A stretch of 11,058 nucleotides of DNA from Deltaproteobacteria bacterium UBA2221 (GTDB taxonomy: Bacteria > Desulfobacterota > Syntrophorhabdia > Syntrophorhabdales > WCHB1-27). The stretch is from NCBI GenBank assembly GCA_002328485.1, contig DCUF01000050.1:1-11058 (forward strand). Reading direction: 5' to 3'. Below the pieces are notes generated by a model that saw only the letters and a list, made by a program, of their open reading frames with translations, was not told the origin of the DNA and did not search any database. The position numbers and the translations under genes are program-made. Below, one piece after another: positions 1 to 6,849 of the stretch (positions within the stretch are counted from its first letter, which is position 1; each line of letters begins with the position of its first letter).

Positions 1-25
1 AGAGTCCAAATGCGTTTGCCCTGGT

Positions 26-39
26 AGGGCGTCCGCCCT
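26..39. other. small GC-rich hairpin after livF
   Basis: AGGGC at 26-30 and GCCCT at 35-39 form a 5-bp stem with a 4-nt loop, about 7 nt past the livF stop on the minus strand. No T-run follows it in the liv direction, so it is not a convincing intrinsic terminator. It may protect the 3' end of the transcript or mean nothing. Confidence 0.25.
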
Positions 40-45
40 GGGGAT

Positions 46-795
46 CTATCGGGGAGTGGCGTTGGTAGGACAGTCCGTAGCGTCTGATACCTGGACTTGG
101 CCAAGATAGTAATCGACCACAGCCTCTTCGGCCATCAACTCCTTCGCCGAACCATCGAGAACGATTTTTCCGCTTTCTATGACGTAACCGAAGGATGAGA
201 TCAGAAGGGCCTGGTGGGCGTTCTGTTCCACCAGGAGAATGGTCAGGCCCTCGGAATGTAATTCGCCCACGATCTCGAAGATGCTCTGAACCAGAAGAGG
301 CGCCAGCCCAAGGGAAGGTTCATCGAGTAGTAATAGCTTGGGCCGTGCCATGAGGCCCCGGGCGATTGCCAACATCTGTTGCTCCCCTCCCGAAAGTGTA
401 CCGGCAAGCGCCTTGCGGCGCTCCGCCAGGATAGGGAAGCGTTTCTCCATGGCGGCAATGTCTGCCCGGACCTCTCTGGGAGATCGGCGGTAGGCCCCTA
501 ACTCGAGGTTCTCCTCCACGGTCATGTTGGCCAGCACCAGCCTCCCTTCAGGGATCTGGACGATTCCTTCCGCAACCCTCCGATGGGGGCTCGCATGGGT
601 AATATCTCTGCCCTGAAATCGGATGCTTCCGAGAGCCACCGGGACCACACCGCTGATGGCGTTCAGAATCGTGGTCTTGCCGGCCCCGTTCGGCCCTACG
701 AGGGAGACGATAGCCCCTTGGTCCACGTGAAAGGAGACCTCCCGCACCGCCTCGACATGGCCGTATGAAACAGTGAGACCGCTCACGTCAAGCAT
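46..795 (-). CDS. livF: branched-chain amino-acid ABC transporter ATPase LivF
   Basis: This is one of the two cytoplasmic ATPases that power a HAAT-family (branched-chain amino acid or related amide/carboxylate) importer. The 249-residue protein has Walker A GPNGAGKT at residues 34-41, the ABC signature LSGGEQQ at 134-140 and Walker B LLLLDEP at 154-160. The switch segment LLVEQNA has Gln where many ABC ATPases have His, which is usual for LivF. The length is normal apart from a short polar tail. The ATG at 795 is preceded by AGGAG with 6 nt spacing and lies inside the 3' end of livG (8-nt overlap), so it is translationally coupled. It is the last gene of the liv operon. The family assignment is secure; the exact substrate is not readable from the ATPase. 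Confidence 0.95.
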   Translation of the reverse strand: MLDVSGLTVSYGHVEAVREVSFHVDQGAIVSLVGPNGAGKTTILNAISGVVPVALGSIRFQGRDITHASPHRRVAEGIVQIPEGRLVLANMTVEENLELGAYRRSPREVRADIAAMEKRFPILAERRKALAGTLSGGEQQMLAIARGLMARPKLLLLDEPSLGLAPLLVQSIFEIVGELHSEGLTILLVEQNAHQALLISSFGYVIESGKIVLDGSAKELMAEEAVVDYYLGQVQVSDATDCPTNATPR

Positions 796-1561
796 GGGGT
801 TCTCCTGTTGTGCCGAGGTAGGCTTCGATCACTTCACGGCAGGCACGCACCTCCGCCGGGGTGCCGGTCGTGAGCACCCGTCCGAAATCGAGGACGGTGA
901 TGCGAGAACAAAGGCTCATGACAAAGGACATGTTATGTTCGATCAGAAGGATCGTCATACCCTCCCTGCATAGGGACCGTAGAAGGTCCGCCACAACCAT
1001 CGCCTCCCCCTGGCGCATACCTGCCACGGGCTCGTCGAGGAGCAGCAGGCTGGGGTTGAGGGACAGGGCCCTCGCAATTTCCAGGCGGCGGCGCTCACCA
1101 TATGACAGGTTACGGGACTGATAAGAGACCTTATCGTCAAGACCCACCCGAGCCAGCATGGCCATGGCCCTTTCGCAGAGGTCACGATCCTCACGGCGAG
1201 CCGATGGCAGGTGGAACAGTCTGGGGAGGAGCGACCGGCGCGAGGTCACGTGTTGGCCGGCCTGAACATTCTCCAGGCAACTCATATGGGGAAACAAGCG
1301 GATGTTCTGAAATGTCCGGGCTATCCCGATGGCTGCAACCTGATGGGCGGCAAGACGATGAAGGTCATGATTCCTGTAGTTCATCCGGCCTGAGCTGGGT
1401 GAGAGGAGACCGCTCAGGATGTTGATCAGGGTCGTCTTCCCCGCGCCGTTTGGGCCGATCAAACCATGGATGGTTCCAGGCTCAACGATGAAGGAGACAT
1501 CCTCCAGGGCCTGTACACCACCGAAATGCCGGGACACGTTTTCAACGAGTAACCTGTTCAT
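788..1561 (-). CDS. livG: branched-chain amino-acid ABC transporter ATPase LivG
   Basis: This is the second ATPase of the importer and pairs with LivF under the LivH/LivM permeases. In its 257 residues, Walker A GPNGAGKT is at 36-43, the Q-loop segment ARTFQNIRLF at 81-90 is typical of LivG, the signature is LSYGERRRLEIARAL at 152-166, Walker B is LLLLDEP at 172-178, and the switch His is in IEHNM near 209. After Walker B it reads PVAGMRQGE where most LivG proteins have a PAAGMNPxE-like stretch, a modest divergence in the D-loop region. The start ATG shares ATGA with the livM stop (4-nt overlap). The Shine-Dalgarno is weak (GGCGGG), so expression probably depends on coupling to livM. Confidence 0.95.
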   Translation of the reverse strand: MNRLLVENVSRHFGGVQALEDVSFIVEPGTIHGLIGPNGAGKTTLINILSGLLSPSSGRMNYRNHDLHRLAAHQVAAIGIARTFQNIRLFPHMSCLENVQAGQHVTSRRSLLPRLFHLPSARREDRDLCERAMAMLARVGLDDKVSYQSRNLSYGERRRLEIARALSLNPSLLLLDEPVAGMRQGEAMVVADLLRSLCREGMTILLIEHNMSFVMSLCSRITVLDFGRVLTTGTPAEVRACREVIEAYLGTTGEPHA

Positions 1562-2427
1562 GCACCCGCCTTTACTGCGGAAGACCGGCGCCTTGCAAAG
1601 AGTGATGCCAAGCCGTTGGGGAGAAAGAGGATGACCAGAAGCAAAATCAGTCCGTTGATGCCCATGCGGATGGGACCGGCAGTCACTCCTGCACCCCGCA
1701 GCACCTCAGGCAGGGCTGTGAGCAGGGCTGCCCCGAGGATCGGGCCATACCAGATATTCGTCCCGCCGACGATGTTGTAGATCAGCAGATCCACGGCGAT
1801 GAAAAAACCGTAATCACGGGGTGTAATCAGGTAGTTGAGATGGGCATACATCCCCCCGGCCAGGCCGGCCAGCATGGCGCCGATCACAAAGGCCACTGCC
1901 TTGTAATAGGTGACAGGGATTCCCAGAGAGCTGGCGGCGGTCTCATCTTCCCGCATGCTGACCAGTCCCCACCCCAGGCGCGAACGCCGCAGCATAGCGA
2001 TGAAATATGCCGCAGCGGCCAGGACCAAGTAGATCATCCAGGTCGTGGTGACGTTGGGGATGCCGGTTAGCCCCTCAGCGCCTCCGGTGACATCTAGATT
2101 GACTGCCGCGAGGCGCACCACTTCTCCGAAGGCTAGGGTCGCCATGGCCAGGAAGACCCCCTTTAGCCGTAGCACGGGCAAGCCGATGACCAGGCCCACG
2201 AGCCCAGCAGCGCAGGTCCCGCCCGCAAGAGAGGCCACGTACGGGAACCCGAAGCGAAGGCTCAAGATGCCGGCAGTATAGCCTCCAACGGCAGCAAAAG
2301 CGGCGTTGCCCAGGGAAAGCATGCCGGCCGAAAGGGTCACGTTCAGGCTGAGGGCTAGAAGGGCGTTGATGCCGATGAAGTTTATGACGCTGCCGTAGAT
2401 GGCGTAGAACTGAAGGAGATGCTCCAC
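1558..2427 (-). CDS. livM: branched-chain amino-acid ABC transporter permease LivM
   Basis: This is an inner-membrane permease subunit, with many hydrophobic segments across about 289 residues. Family hallmarks are TGGAEGLTGIP near residue 115 and the cytoplasmic coupling-helix region MREDETAASSLGIP near 158, which contacts an ATPase. The start choice is not trivial. The longest frame begins at a TTG (2434-2436) that overlaps the livH stop as TTGA, but a strong GGGAGG (minus strand of 2438-2443) lies only 1 nt from that TTG. The same GGGAGG is 10 nt from the GTG at 2425-2427, which I therefore prefer; the TTG would add three residues. The gene follows livH and overlaps livG by 4 nt. Confidence 0.92.
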   Translation of the reverse strand: MEHLLQFYAIYGSVINFIGINALLALSLNVTLSAGMLSLGNAAFAAVGGYTAGILSLRFGFPYVASLAGGTCAAGLVGLVIGLPVLRLKGVFLAMATLAFGEVVRLAAVNLDVTGGAEGLTGIPNVTTTWMIYLVLAAAAYFIAMLRRSRLGWGLVSMREDETAASSLGIPVTYYKAVAFVIGAMLAGLAGGMYAHLNYLITPRDYGFFIAVDLLIYNIVGGTNIWYGPILGAALLTALPEVLRGAGVTAGPIRMGINGLILLLVILFLPNGLASLFARRRSSAVKAGA

Positions 2428-2432
2428 CTGCC

Positions 2433-3323
2433 TCAAGCCTCCCTTGTCTTCCCCCGTCCCAGAAGACCGGAGGGACGGATGAGAAGAATCGCGAAAAGAA
2501 CCGCGAAGGCCACGGCATCTCGCAGGTTGGACGTACCGGTGATGGCCACAGTGAGCACTTCACTGAGACCGAAAGCCAGCCCTCCCAGGATGGCACCGGG
2601 GATGCTCCCCATGCCGCCCAGGATGATCACCGCCAACCCCTTGAGCTCGATGGAGCGGCCCATGTCCGGCGTGAGGTTGTTGAAGTAGAGGCCGAAAAGA
2701 ATGCCTGCCGCACCGCCCAAGGCCGAAGAAACGAAGAAGGTGAAGGCAATGATGCCATTGACGTTGATACCGAGGAGGGTGGCCGCCCTTTCGTTCTCCC
2801 CTACGGCGCGGATGGCCTTACCGGTACGGGTACGGCCGATAAAAAGCGTGAGGATAACCATCAATGAGGCTGCGACGCACACAATTCCCACCTGGAGCAG
2901 GGTGATCGTTATTCCGGCAATCTGCCATGTATGGGTGGGGACCGTGCCCACCGGAAAGCGCACGGACCGGGCGCCGAAGAGGCCCAAGGCCGCTGCTTCG
3001 AAGATGATGGCCATGGCGATGGATGATATTAACCCGGAGAACTGGCTATCGCTCCGTTTGCGCAGAGGAGCGAAGGCCACCTGGTTGAGCAACAGCCCCA
3101 GCAGTCCAGCGGCGACGCAGGCCATGGGGAAGGCAAGCCAGAGGGAAACACCGGCCGTTTCAACCAGCCACAGGGCTATCAGGCCGCCAAGGGTAAAGAT
3201 GGCCGCGTGGGCCAGGTTCAACATATCCAATACGCCGAAGACCAGGGTATACCCCACCGCGAACAGCCCGTACACGCTGCCTATGAACAGCCCGTTGATC
3301 AACTGTTGGAGAAGGAGGTCCAC
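2433..3323 (-). CDS. livH: branched-chain amino-acid ABC transporter permease LivH
   Basis: This is the partner inner-membrane permease, 296 residues, highly hydrophobic throughout. The N-terminus (INGLFIGSVYGLFAVGYTL, residues 9-27) and the DMLNLAHAA segment near 33-41 are typical of LivH. The ATPase-contact loop reads AVGENERAATLLGINV at about 173-188. The start codon is GTG at 3321-3323, with only a weak GGAAG upstream. The gene begins 15 nt after the binding-protein stop, so it is in the same operon, and its stop overlaps the livM start region. The protein looks complete and of normal length. Confidence 0.93.
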   Translation of the reverse strand: MDLLLQQLINGLFIGSVYGLFAVGYTLVFGVLDMLNLAHAAIFTLGGLIALWLVETAGVSLWLAFPMACVAAGLLGLLLNQVAFAPLRKRSDSQFSGLISSIAMAIIFEAAALGLFGARSVRFPVGTVPTHTWQIAGITITLLQVGIVCVAASLMVILTLFIGRTRTGKAIRAVGENERAATLLGINVNGIIAFTFFVSSALGGAAGILFGLYFNNLTPDMGRSIELKGLAVIILGGMGSIPGAILGGLAFGLSEVLTVAITGTSNLRDAVAFAVLFAILLIRPSGLLGRGKTREA

Positions 3324-3338
3324 CGTTCTTCCGAGACC

Positions 3339-4472
3339 TTAGTTGCCCAAGACCACAAACTTTCCGTCCCTGATCTCCTGGACTACGCCGATGTGGTTCG
3401 CGTCGCGGCCCTCGGTGAAGGAGAAACGGCCCAACACGGTATCGAGGTTCTTGATCTTGGCCATGGCATCACGGAGTGCCTTTCGGTCACTGCCGCCGTT
3501 CGACGCCTTGGCCGCCTGATAGGCAATATGGACGCCGGCAAAAGCCTGGGCTGCAAACTGATCAGGCGCGTGTTTGTACTTTTTCGTATAGTCGTTGACG
3601 AACTTCACGTTCAAGGGTGCCGTGGAAGAGATATTCCACGCCGCGCCTACGATGACACCCTCGGCTGCCGCCCCGGCGTTCTTGATCAGACCGGGAGAGT
3701 TGAACCCGTTGCCTCCTATGATGCGCACCGTCTTCGGTATTCCGAGCTGCCGCGCCTGGCTGATGATCCCGGAGGCCTCTTCTGCCAGGGCACCACAGAT
3801 GATGGCATCAGGGTTTTGGGCCTTGATCTGGGTGAGCTGTGGCGAGAAATCGCGGTCTCCCTTGGCGAAAGTCTGTTCGCCCAGTATCTGGATACCCGAA
3901 GACTTCAGGACCTTCTTGAACACTTCGTAGGTAGCTTTCGTCATGGCGTCATCGTTTCCGTAGAGGATGGCGACCTTCTTCAACTTCAGCTTCTCTTTTG
4001 CGACCTTCACGGTATGGGGAATAACCACGTTCTCGGTCAAGGAGTCCCGAAAGATGTAATCGCCGATCTCCGTGATGCCGGAGATGGTGTTACTGATGGC
4101 CAGGACCGGTACACCGGCCTTCTGGGCGATGGGGTCCGTGATCTTGGCAGTGTTGCTCAAGGTCGGCCCGATGATAATGGAGACCTTGTTCCCGTTGATG
4201 AGCTTGTTGAATACGTTGGTACCCTGCTGGGGCACACTGGCATCATCCTCGAAGATAGGGATGATCTTGAGCCCACTGCCCGCTGCGGCGTTGATCTGAT
4301 CCACCGCCAGACTGGCACCTTCTTTTTGGCTCGCGCCATAGACCGCCGCTCCGCCGGTCATGCTGAACACAAAACCCATCTTGAATGAGGCGGAAAATGC
4401 CGTGGTTGCGACGGCTGACAAAAGAAATATGCCTATGACCACCCCCATCAAAGCGCGACCAACTAGTTTCAT
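3339..4472 (-). CDS. livK: periplasmic amino-acid-binding protein of the Liv importer
   Basis: This is the type I periplasmic substrate-binding protein (Peripla_BP_6/LivJ-LivK family) that delivers ligand to LivHM. I chose the ATG at 4472: GGGAGG lies 5 nt upstream, and translation gives a classic signal peptide, with K2 and R6, a hydrophobic core at about residues 8-22, then TAFSAS with likely cleavage near residues 25-28. No lipobox Cys is seen. The mature part opens with KMGFVFSMTGGAAVYGASQ and continues through DQINAAAG, typical of the family. An upstream in-frame ATG at 4571 would add 33 polar residues before the signal peptide and is unlikely. The 377-residue length is normal. The ligand could be Leu/Ile/Val or another amino acid, amide or organic acid. 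livJ is an equally valid symbol. Confidence 0.93.
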   Translation of the reverse strand: MKLVGRALMGVVIGIFLLSAVATTAFSASFKMGFVFSMTGGAAVYGASQKEGASLAVDQINAAAGSGLKIIPIFEDDASVPQQGTNVFNKLINGNKVSIIIGPTLSNTAKITDPIAQKAGVPVLAISNTISGITEIGDYIFRDSLTENVVIPHTVKVAKEKLKLKKVAILYGNDDAMTKATYEVFKKVLKSSGIQILGEQTFAKGDRDFSPQLTQIKAQNPDAIICGALAEEASGIISQARQLGIPKTVRIIGGNGFNSPGLIKNAGAAAEGVIVGAAWNISSTAPLNVKFVNDYTKKYKHAPDQFAAQAFAGVHIAYQAAKASNGGSDRKALRDAMAKIKNLDTVLGRFSFTEGRDANHIGVVQEIRDGKFVVLGN

Positions 4473-4714
4473 AAAGACCTCCCGAGCGAAGAAGTATGGC
4501 TTGCTATCTCTGTTTTTCTGCCGGTGCGTTTCCTGCCATCGGATTTGTCTCGCCCGACAGCCCCGCATCAACCGGGCCGTCAGGGTGGTCCGATCCGCCC
4601 GGGCATTGGGCGAGAGAAACCACCTGTGTGTGATACGAGGAGGGGTCAGTTATATTCGAAGGGTATACGGAAATCCGGGCTTCGAACGCACATACTCCGA
4701 ATGACTTCCCTTGG
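4473..4714 (-). other. long structured leader of the liv operon
   Basis: About 240 nt separate the predicted transcription start (near 4714) from the binding-protein ATG. The stretch contains nested inverted repeats. TCTCGCCC at 4548-4555 pairs perfectly with GGGCGAGA at 4608-4615. Inside that, CCGGGC at 4572-4577 pairs with GCCCGG at 4597-4602. Further upstream, TTCGAAG at 4655-4661 pairs with CTTCGAA at 4680-4686. I do not recognise a known riboswitch family. Whether it is regulatory is inference. Confidence 0.4.
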
Positions 4715-4721
4715 ACTCAAG

Positions 4722-4749
4722 TGTATACATAGAGTGACTTTTCTGTCAA
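4722..4749 (-). promoter_or_regulatory. sigma70-like promoter of the liv operon
   Basis: Read on the minus strand, a perfect -35 TTGACA (4744-4749) is followed after 16 nt by TATACA (4722-4727) as the -10. It faces the binding-protein gene, and transcription would start near 4714. No better -35/-10 pair is seen closer to the gene; TATAAC at about 4650 lacks a matching -35. Confidence 0.6.
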
Positions 4750-4803
4750 AACAAACGAAGAGGATGGTGGTGAAAAAAGGGATTCCTTGCGAGGGTTCGG
4801 GCA

Positions 4804-4816
4804 GGCGGCAGCCGCC
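4804..4816. repeat. tight GC hairpin upstream of the liv promoter
   Basis: GGCGGC at 4804-4809 and GCCGCC at 4811-4816 are perfect inverted arms around one base. An A6 run at 4773-4778 (T6 on the minus strand) lies about 25 nt further along the minus strand, too far for a textbook intrinsic terminator. Together with the 4908-4941 stem it may help stop transcripts from the small heat-shock cluster before the liv promoter. Apart from these hairpins the 4750-4961 stretch shows no convincing gene. Confidence 0.25.
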
Positions 4817-4907
4817 CTCAGGAGGGAGACAAGGGTGGGGATCCATCCTTTCTGCCTCATCTTGCCGTGGCTGAGTAGGGCGAGCCCCAAGCTCAATCGT
4901 TCAAAGC

Positions 4908-4941
4908 GAGGAAAGGGCTGCGGATACCCCGCCCTTTCCTC
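4908..4941 (-). terminator. strong stem-loop after the Hsp20 cluster
   Basis: GAGGAAAGGGC (4908-4918) and GCCCTTTCCTC (4931-4941) form a perfect 11-bp stem with a 12-nt loop, starting 20 nt beyond the stop of the last hsp20 gene. No T-run follows on the minus strand, so it may be a Rho-assisted terminator or a 3'-end stabiliser rather than a classic intrinsic one. Confidence 0.45.
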
Positions 4942-4961
4942 TGTTGACTCAACCGACTCTT

Positions 4962-5456
4962 CTACTCGGTCTTTACCGGGATCTTTTTTGCCTCTTTGAT
5001 CGCTGTCGCCGTTTTTGGCAGGGTGATGGTTAGAACCCCCTTTTTCAGGGATGCCTGCACCTTTGCCGTATCTATCTCAGCGGGTAGCGGGATGTTCCTG
5101 ACGAAGGACCCAAAGGAACGCTCCATCCAGTAGTAGTCATTCGTCGTTTCCTCTTTTTTTTCCTTCTTTTCCCCTTTTATGGTCACCGTATCCCTGGTGA
5201 GGGTAACCTCAATATCCTTCTCATCCATGCCCGGAACCTCAGCAGCTATCCTAAAGGCATCCTCCGTATCCGTTACATCCACTCTGAGATTGAAGGTGTC
5301 GGGTATCGTTTGTTCTGAAAGGTCCCACGAATGGAGGCCCTTCCAGAATTCGTCGAAGACCCTTTCCATCTCTCTCCTCAAGGAGAGGAATGGACTCTCT
5401 TCGGCCTGCCGGACCAACCCACCTCGATGCTTGGTGATACTGTTTTTGGTCGTCAT
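4962..5456 (-). CDS. hsp20: small heat-shock protein, Hsp20/alpha-crystallin family (third of cluster)
   Basis: This ATP-independent holdase chaperone binds unfolding proteins in the cytoplasm as large oligomers. The 164-residue protein has an aromatic N-terminal arm (SPFLSLRREMERVFDEFWKG, residues 21-40) and an alpha-crystallin domain at about 55-148 with the AEVPGM loop near 72-77 and KKGVL at 138-142. The C-terminal I-x-I/V anchor is IPV at 159-161. The ATG at 5456 has AAGGAGGG upstream with 8 nt spacing; a longer in-frame extension to 5573 has no such site and would overlap the upstream gene's stop. It is separated from the second hsp20 by 113 nt, enough for an internal promoter, although I could not define one. 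Of the three it looks most like the common bacterial Hsp20 form. Confidence 0.93.
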   Translation of the reverse strand: MTTKNSITKHRGGLVRQAEESPFLSLRREMERVFDEFWKGLHSWDLSEQTIPDTFNLRVDVTDTEDAFRIAAEVPGMDEKDIEVTLTRDTVTIKGEKKEKKEETTNDYYWMERSFGSFVRNIPLPAEIDTAKVQASLKKGVLTITLPKTATAIKEAKKIPVKTE

Positions 5457-5569
5457 TTTGGCGTCCCTCCTTGACTCTCTTCTATCAGAGGTTTTGCGTT
5501 GCCTTGCCCCTCCGATCCATGAGGTGGTCGGTGCGGGATCGGGGGCCGTGCCTTTTGCTGTAGCACCTC

Positions 5570-5977
5570 TCACGGCTCTGCCATAACAGGAATTTTTCTC
5601 GTCTTTGCGGCCTCCGCTTTGGGGAGCAGAAGTCGCAGGGTTCCGTTCTTGACCGTGGCCTTAATCTTCTCCCGGTCTATTTCGTTGGAAAGGGTGAAAG
5701 TCCTCTCATAATCGCCTATGCCGTACTCGACCAGGATGGGCCTGCCTCTTTCTGGAACCTCCGGCTGTACCTTGCCATAAATAGTGACGACGTTCTTCTC
5801 CAGGGTCACATCCACTGAGGTTTCGTCTACACCCGGCATATCTGCAACGACCAGTATGTCGTCCCTTCTTTCGATTATATCGACTTCGGGCGTAAACACC
5901 CTCGTAGCCCTCGTCCGTTCAGCCCGTTCAGCCTGCTGTACCTCTTTCTTCTGAATGGTTTCTTCTGTCTTTGCCAT
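5570..5977 (-). CDS. hsp20: small heat-shock protein, Hsp20/alpha-crystallin family (second of cluster)
   Basis: This is a holdase-type small heat-shock protein of 135 residues. Its N-terminal arm is unlike its neighbours': residues 1-27 are almost entirely charged and polar (EETIQKKEVQQAERAERTR) with no aromatic residue before Phe28. The alpha-crystallin domain runs from about 30 to 122, with VADMPGVD at 44-51 and NGTLRLLLP at 111-119, and the C-terminal anchor is IPV at 129-131. The ATG at 5977 is chosen over the ATG at 5992 because GAGGAGGG lies about 5 nt upstream. It starts 39 nt after the first hsp20, so co-transcription is likely. The polar arm probably gives different oligomerisation or client preference (inference). 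Confidence 0.92.
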   Translation of the reverse strand: MAKTEETIQKKEVQQAERAERTRATRVFTPEVDIIERRDDILVVADMPGVDETSVDVTLEKNVVTIYGKVQPEVPERGRPILVEYGIGDYERTFTLSNEIDREKIKATVKNGTLRLLLPKAEAAKTRKIPVMAEP

Positions 5978-6016
5978 GACGGCCCTCCTCACACAGTATT
6001 GGCGGTTCCTTCGAGC

Positions 6017-6448
6017 TTATTCTGTCTTGACGTTTATTTTGCGCGGCTTCTCAGTCTCTGCTTTTGGCAAGGTGATATAGAGTACACCCTTGCTGAAACG
6101 GGCAGATACCTTATCAGCGTCAACGTCGAACGGCAGCTCTATCGCTTTCCCGAACTTGCCGTACCATCTTTCACGTCTGTGATAGGTCCCGTTTTCGACC
6201 TCCTCCGGCCGACGTTCGCCTCGCAAGGTCAAGGTCTTGCCCACAACCGACATATCGATCGACCCCGGATCGATGCCAGGTAGCTCTGTGGTTACGACCG
6301 CAGTGTCTCCATCAGCCCATATATTGATAGCGGGGAACTCTCTCGCTGAAGGAGCTGCACCGGCGAACAGACGGTTCATCTGATTTTCGATGGTTTCCCA
6401 GTCCCTCCAGAAACTGCCTGGCCTGCCAAGCCCTTCACTCCACAACAT
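6017..6448 (-). CDS. hsp20: small heat-shock protein, Hsp20/alpha-crystallin family (first of cluster)
   Basis: This is the promoter-proximal small heat-shock protein of the cluster, 143 residues. The short aromatic N-terminal arm (FWRDWETIENQMNRLF, residues 13-28) leads into an alpha-crystallin domain at about 39-130. TTELPGID is at 53-60, FSKGVLYITLPKA at 118-130, and the C-terminal anchor is INV at 138-140. The ATG at 6448 has AAAGGAGGAG upstream at good spacing; the ATG at 6478 would place this ribosome site inside the gene. It heads the 6448 to 4962 transcription unit, downstream of a candidate promoter and palindrome. No CIRCE element or clear sigma32 box was seen. Confidence 0.93.
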   Translation of the reverse strand: MLWSEGLGRPGSFWRDWETIENQMNRLFAGAAPSAREFPAINIWADGDTAVVTTELPGIDPGSIDMSVVGKTLTLRGERRPEEVENGTYHRRERWYGKFGKAIELPFDVDADKVSARFSKGVLYITLPKAETEKPRKINVKTE

Positions 6449-6500
6449 AGCCACTCCTCCTTTATCGTTTAATAGCATCCGTTTAAGTGCCCTATTACCG

Positions 6501-6516
6501 TTATCTGTACAGGTAA
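6501..6516. promoter_or_regulatory. palindromic operator candidate before the hsp20 cluster
   Basis: TTATCTGTACAGGTAA is a 16-bp palindrome with a single mismatched pair and a perfect CTGTACAG core. It lies about 50 nt upstream of the first hsp20 ATG and just downstream of the transcription start predicted from the 6529-6557 promoter, a classic repressor position. The factor is unknown; the sequence does not match CIRCE. Confidence 0.4.
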
Positions 6517-6528
6517 ACAGGCAAGAAA

Positions 6529-6557
6529 AAAATAATCCTGGTTTCAGTTTCTGGCAA
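6529..6557 (-). promoter_or_regulatory. candidate promoter of the hsp20 cluster
   Basis: On the minus strand TTGCCA (6552-6557) is followed after 17 nt by TATTTT (6529-6534). The -35 matches sigma70 at 5 of 6 and the -10 at 4 of 6. Transcription would begin near 6521, immediately before the palindrome at 6501-6516. A sigma32-type promoter was sought and not convincingly found. Confidence 0.4.
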
Positions 6558-6610
6558 GAGGGGGGCGATGAAAGAAAGAGGGAGGAAGCCCTGACATCTT
6601 CGCCTTTAGT

Positions 6611-6772
6611 CTATAGCCCCTTGGGTATTCTTATCTCGAATCTCGACGTCGGGGGCGTAGGCAACAGGATGGACCGGAGGTAGGGATTTTCTTCCGAGAT
6701 GGAAACCTCTATCGCATATCGATGAGGGGATCTCTCCGGAGTCGGTGAGGAGAGGGGGAATGAGGTGGCGGG
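6611..6772 (-). pseudogene. start-less 53-codon open frame, possible lytic-transglycosylase relic
   Basis: Between in-frame stops at 6773-6775 and 6611-6613 the minus strand encodes 53 residues with no ATG or GTG. The latter part reads EENPYLRSILLPTPP, then SRFEIRIPKGL and a stop. This recalls the NPxL...TPP...Y.LRIPKG stretch found between the catalytic domain and LysM repeats of MltD-type lytic transglycosylases. That resemblance is from memory and weak. The rest of such a gene is not visible in any frame before the DUF4404 gene at 6850. It could equally be chance open frame. The remainder of the 6558-6849 interval shows nothing I can support. Confidence 0.22.
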
Positions 6773-6849
6773 CTAAACCGATTCTTCCTCTCTCGCAAAC
6801 AGACAGGCCGGGTGACGACGGGCATCGTTGGGTGATGGCCCTCGGAAGG

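Noticed and set aside
2701..3342. 213-codon open frame on the plus strand
   Set aside because: It is antisense to livH, rich in Ala, Pro, Arg and Lys as expected of the complement of a hydrophobic permease gene.
3207..4388. 393-codon open frame on the plus strand
   Set aside because: It is the antisense shadow of the livK binding-protein gene. The minus-strand reading has a signal peptide, family motifs and operon context; the plus-strand product looks like no family I know.
4646..4846. 66-codon minus-strand open frame in the liv upstream region
   Set aside because: It covers the liv promoter, has no Shine-Dalgarno site and has an odd Pro/Cys-rich composition; most likely chance.
6449..6600. 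CIRCE element or sigma32 promoter before the hsp20 cluster
   Set aside because: I looked for TTAGCACTC-N9-GAGTGCTAA and for CTTGAAA/CCCCAT boxes; neither is present in convincing form.
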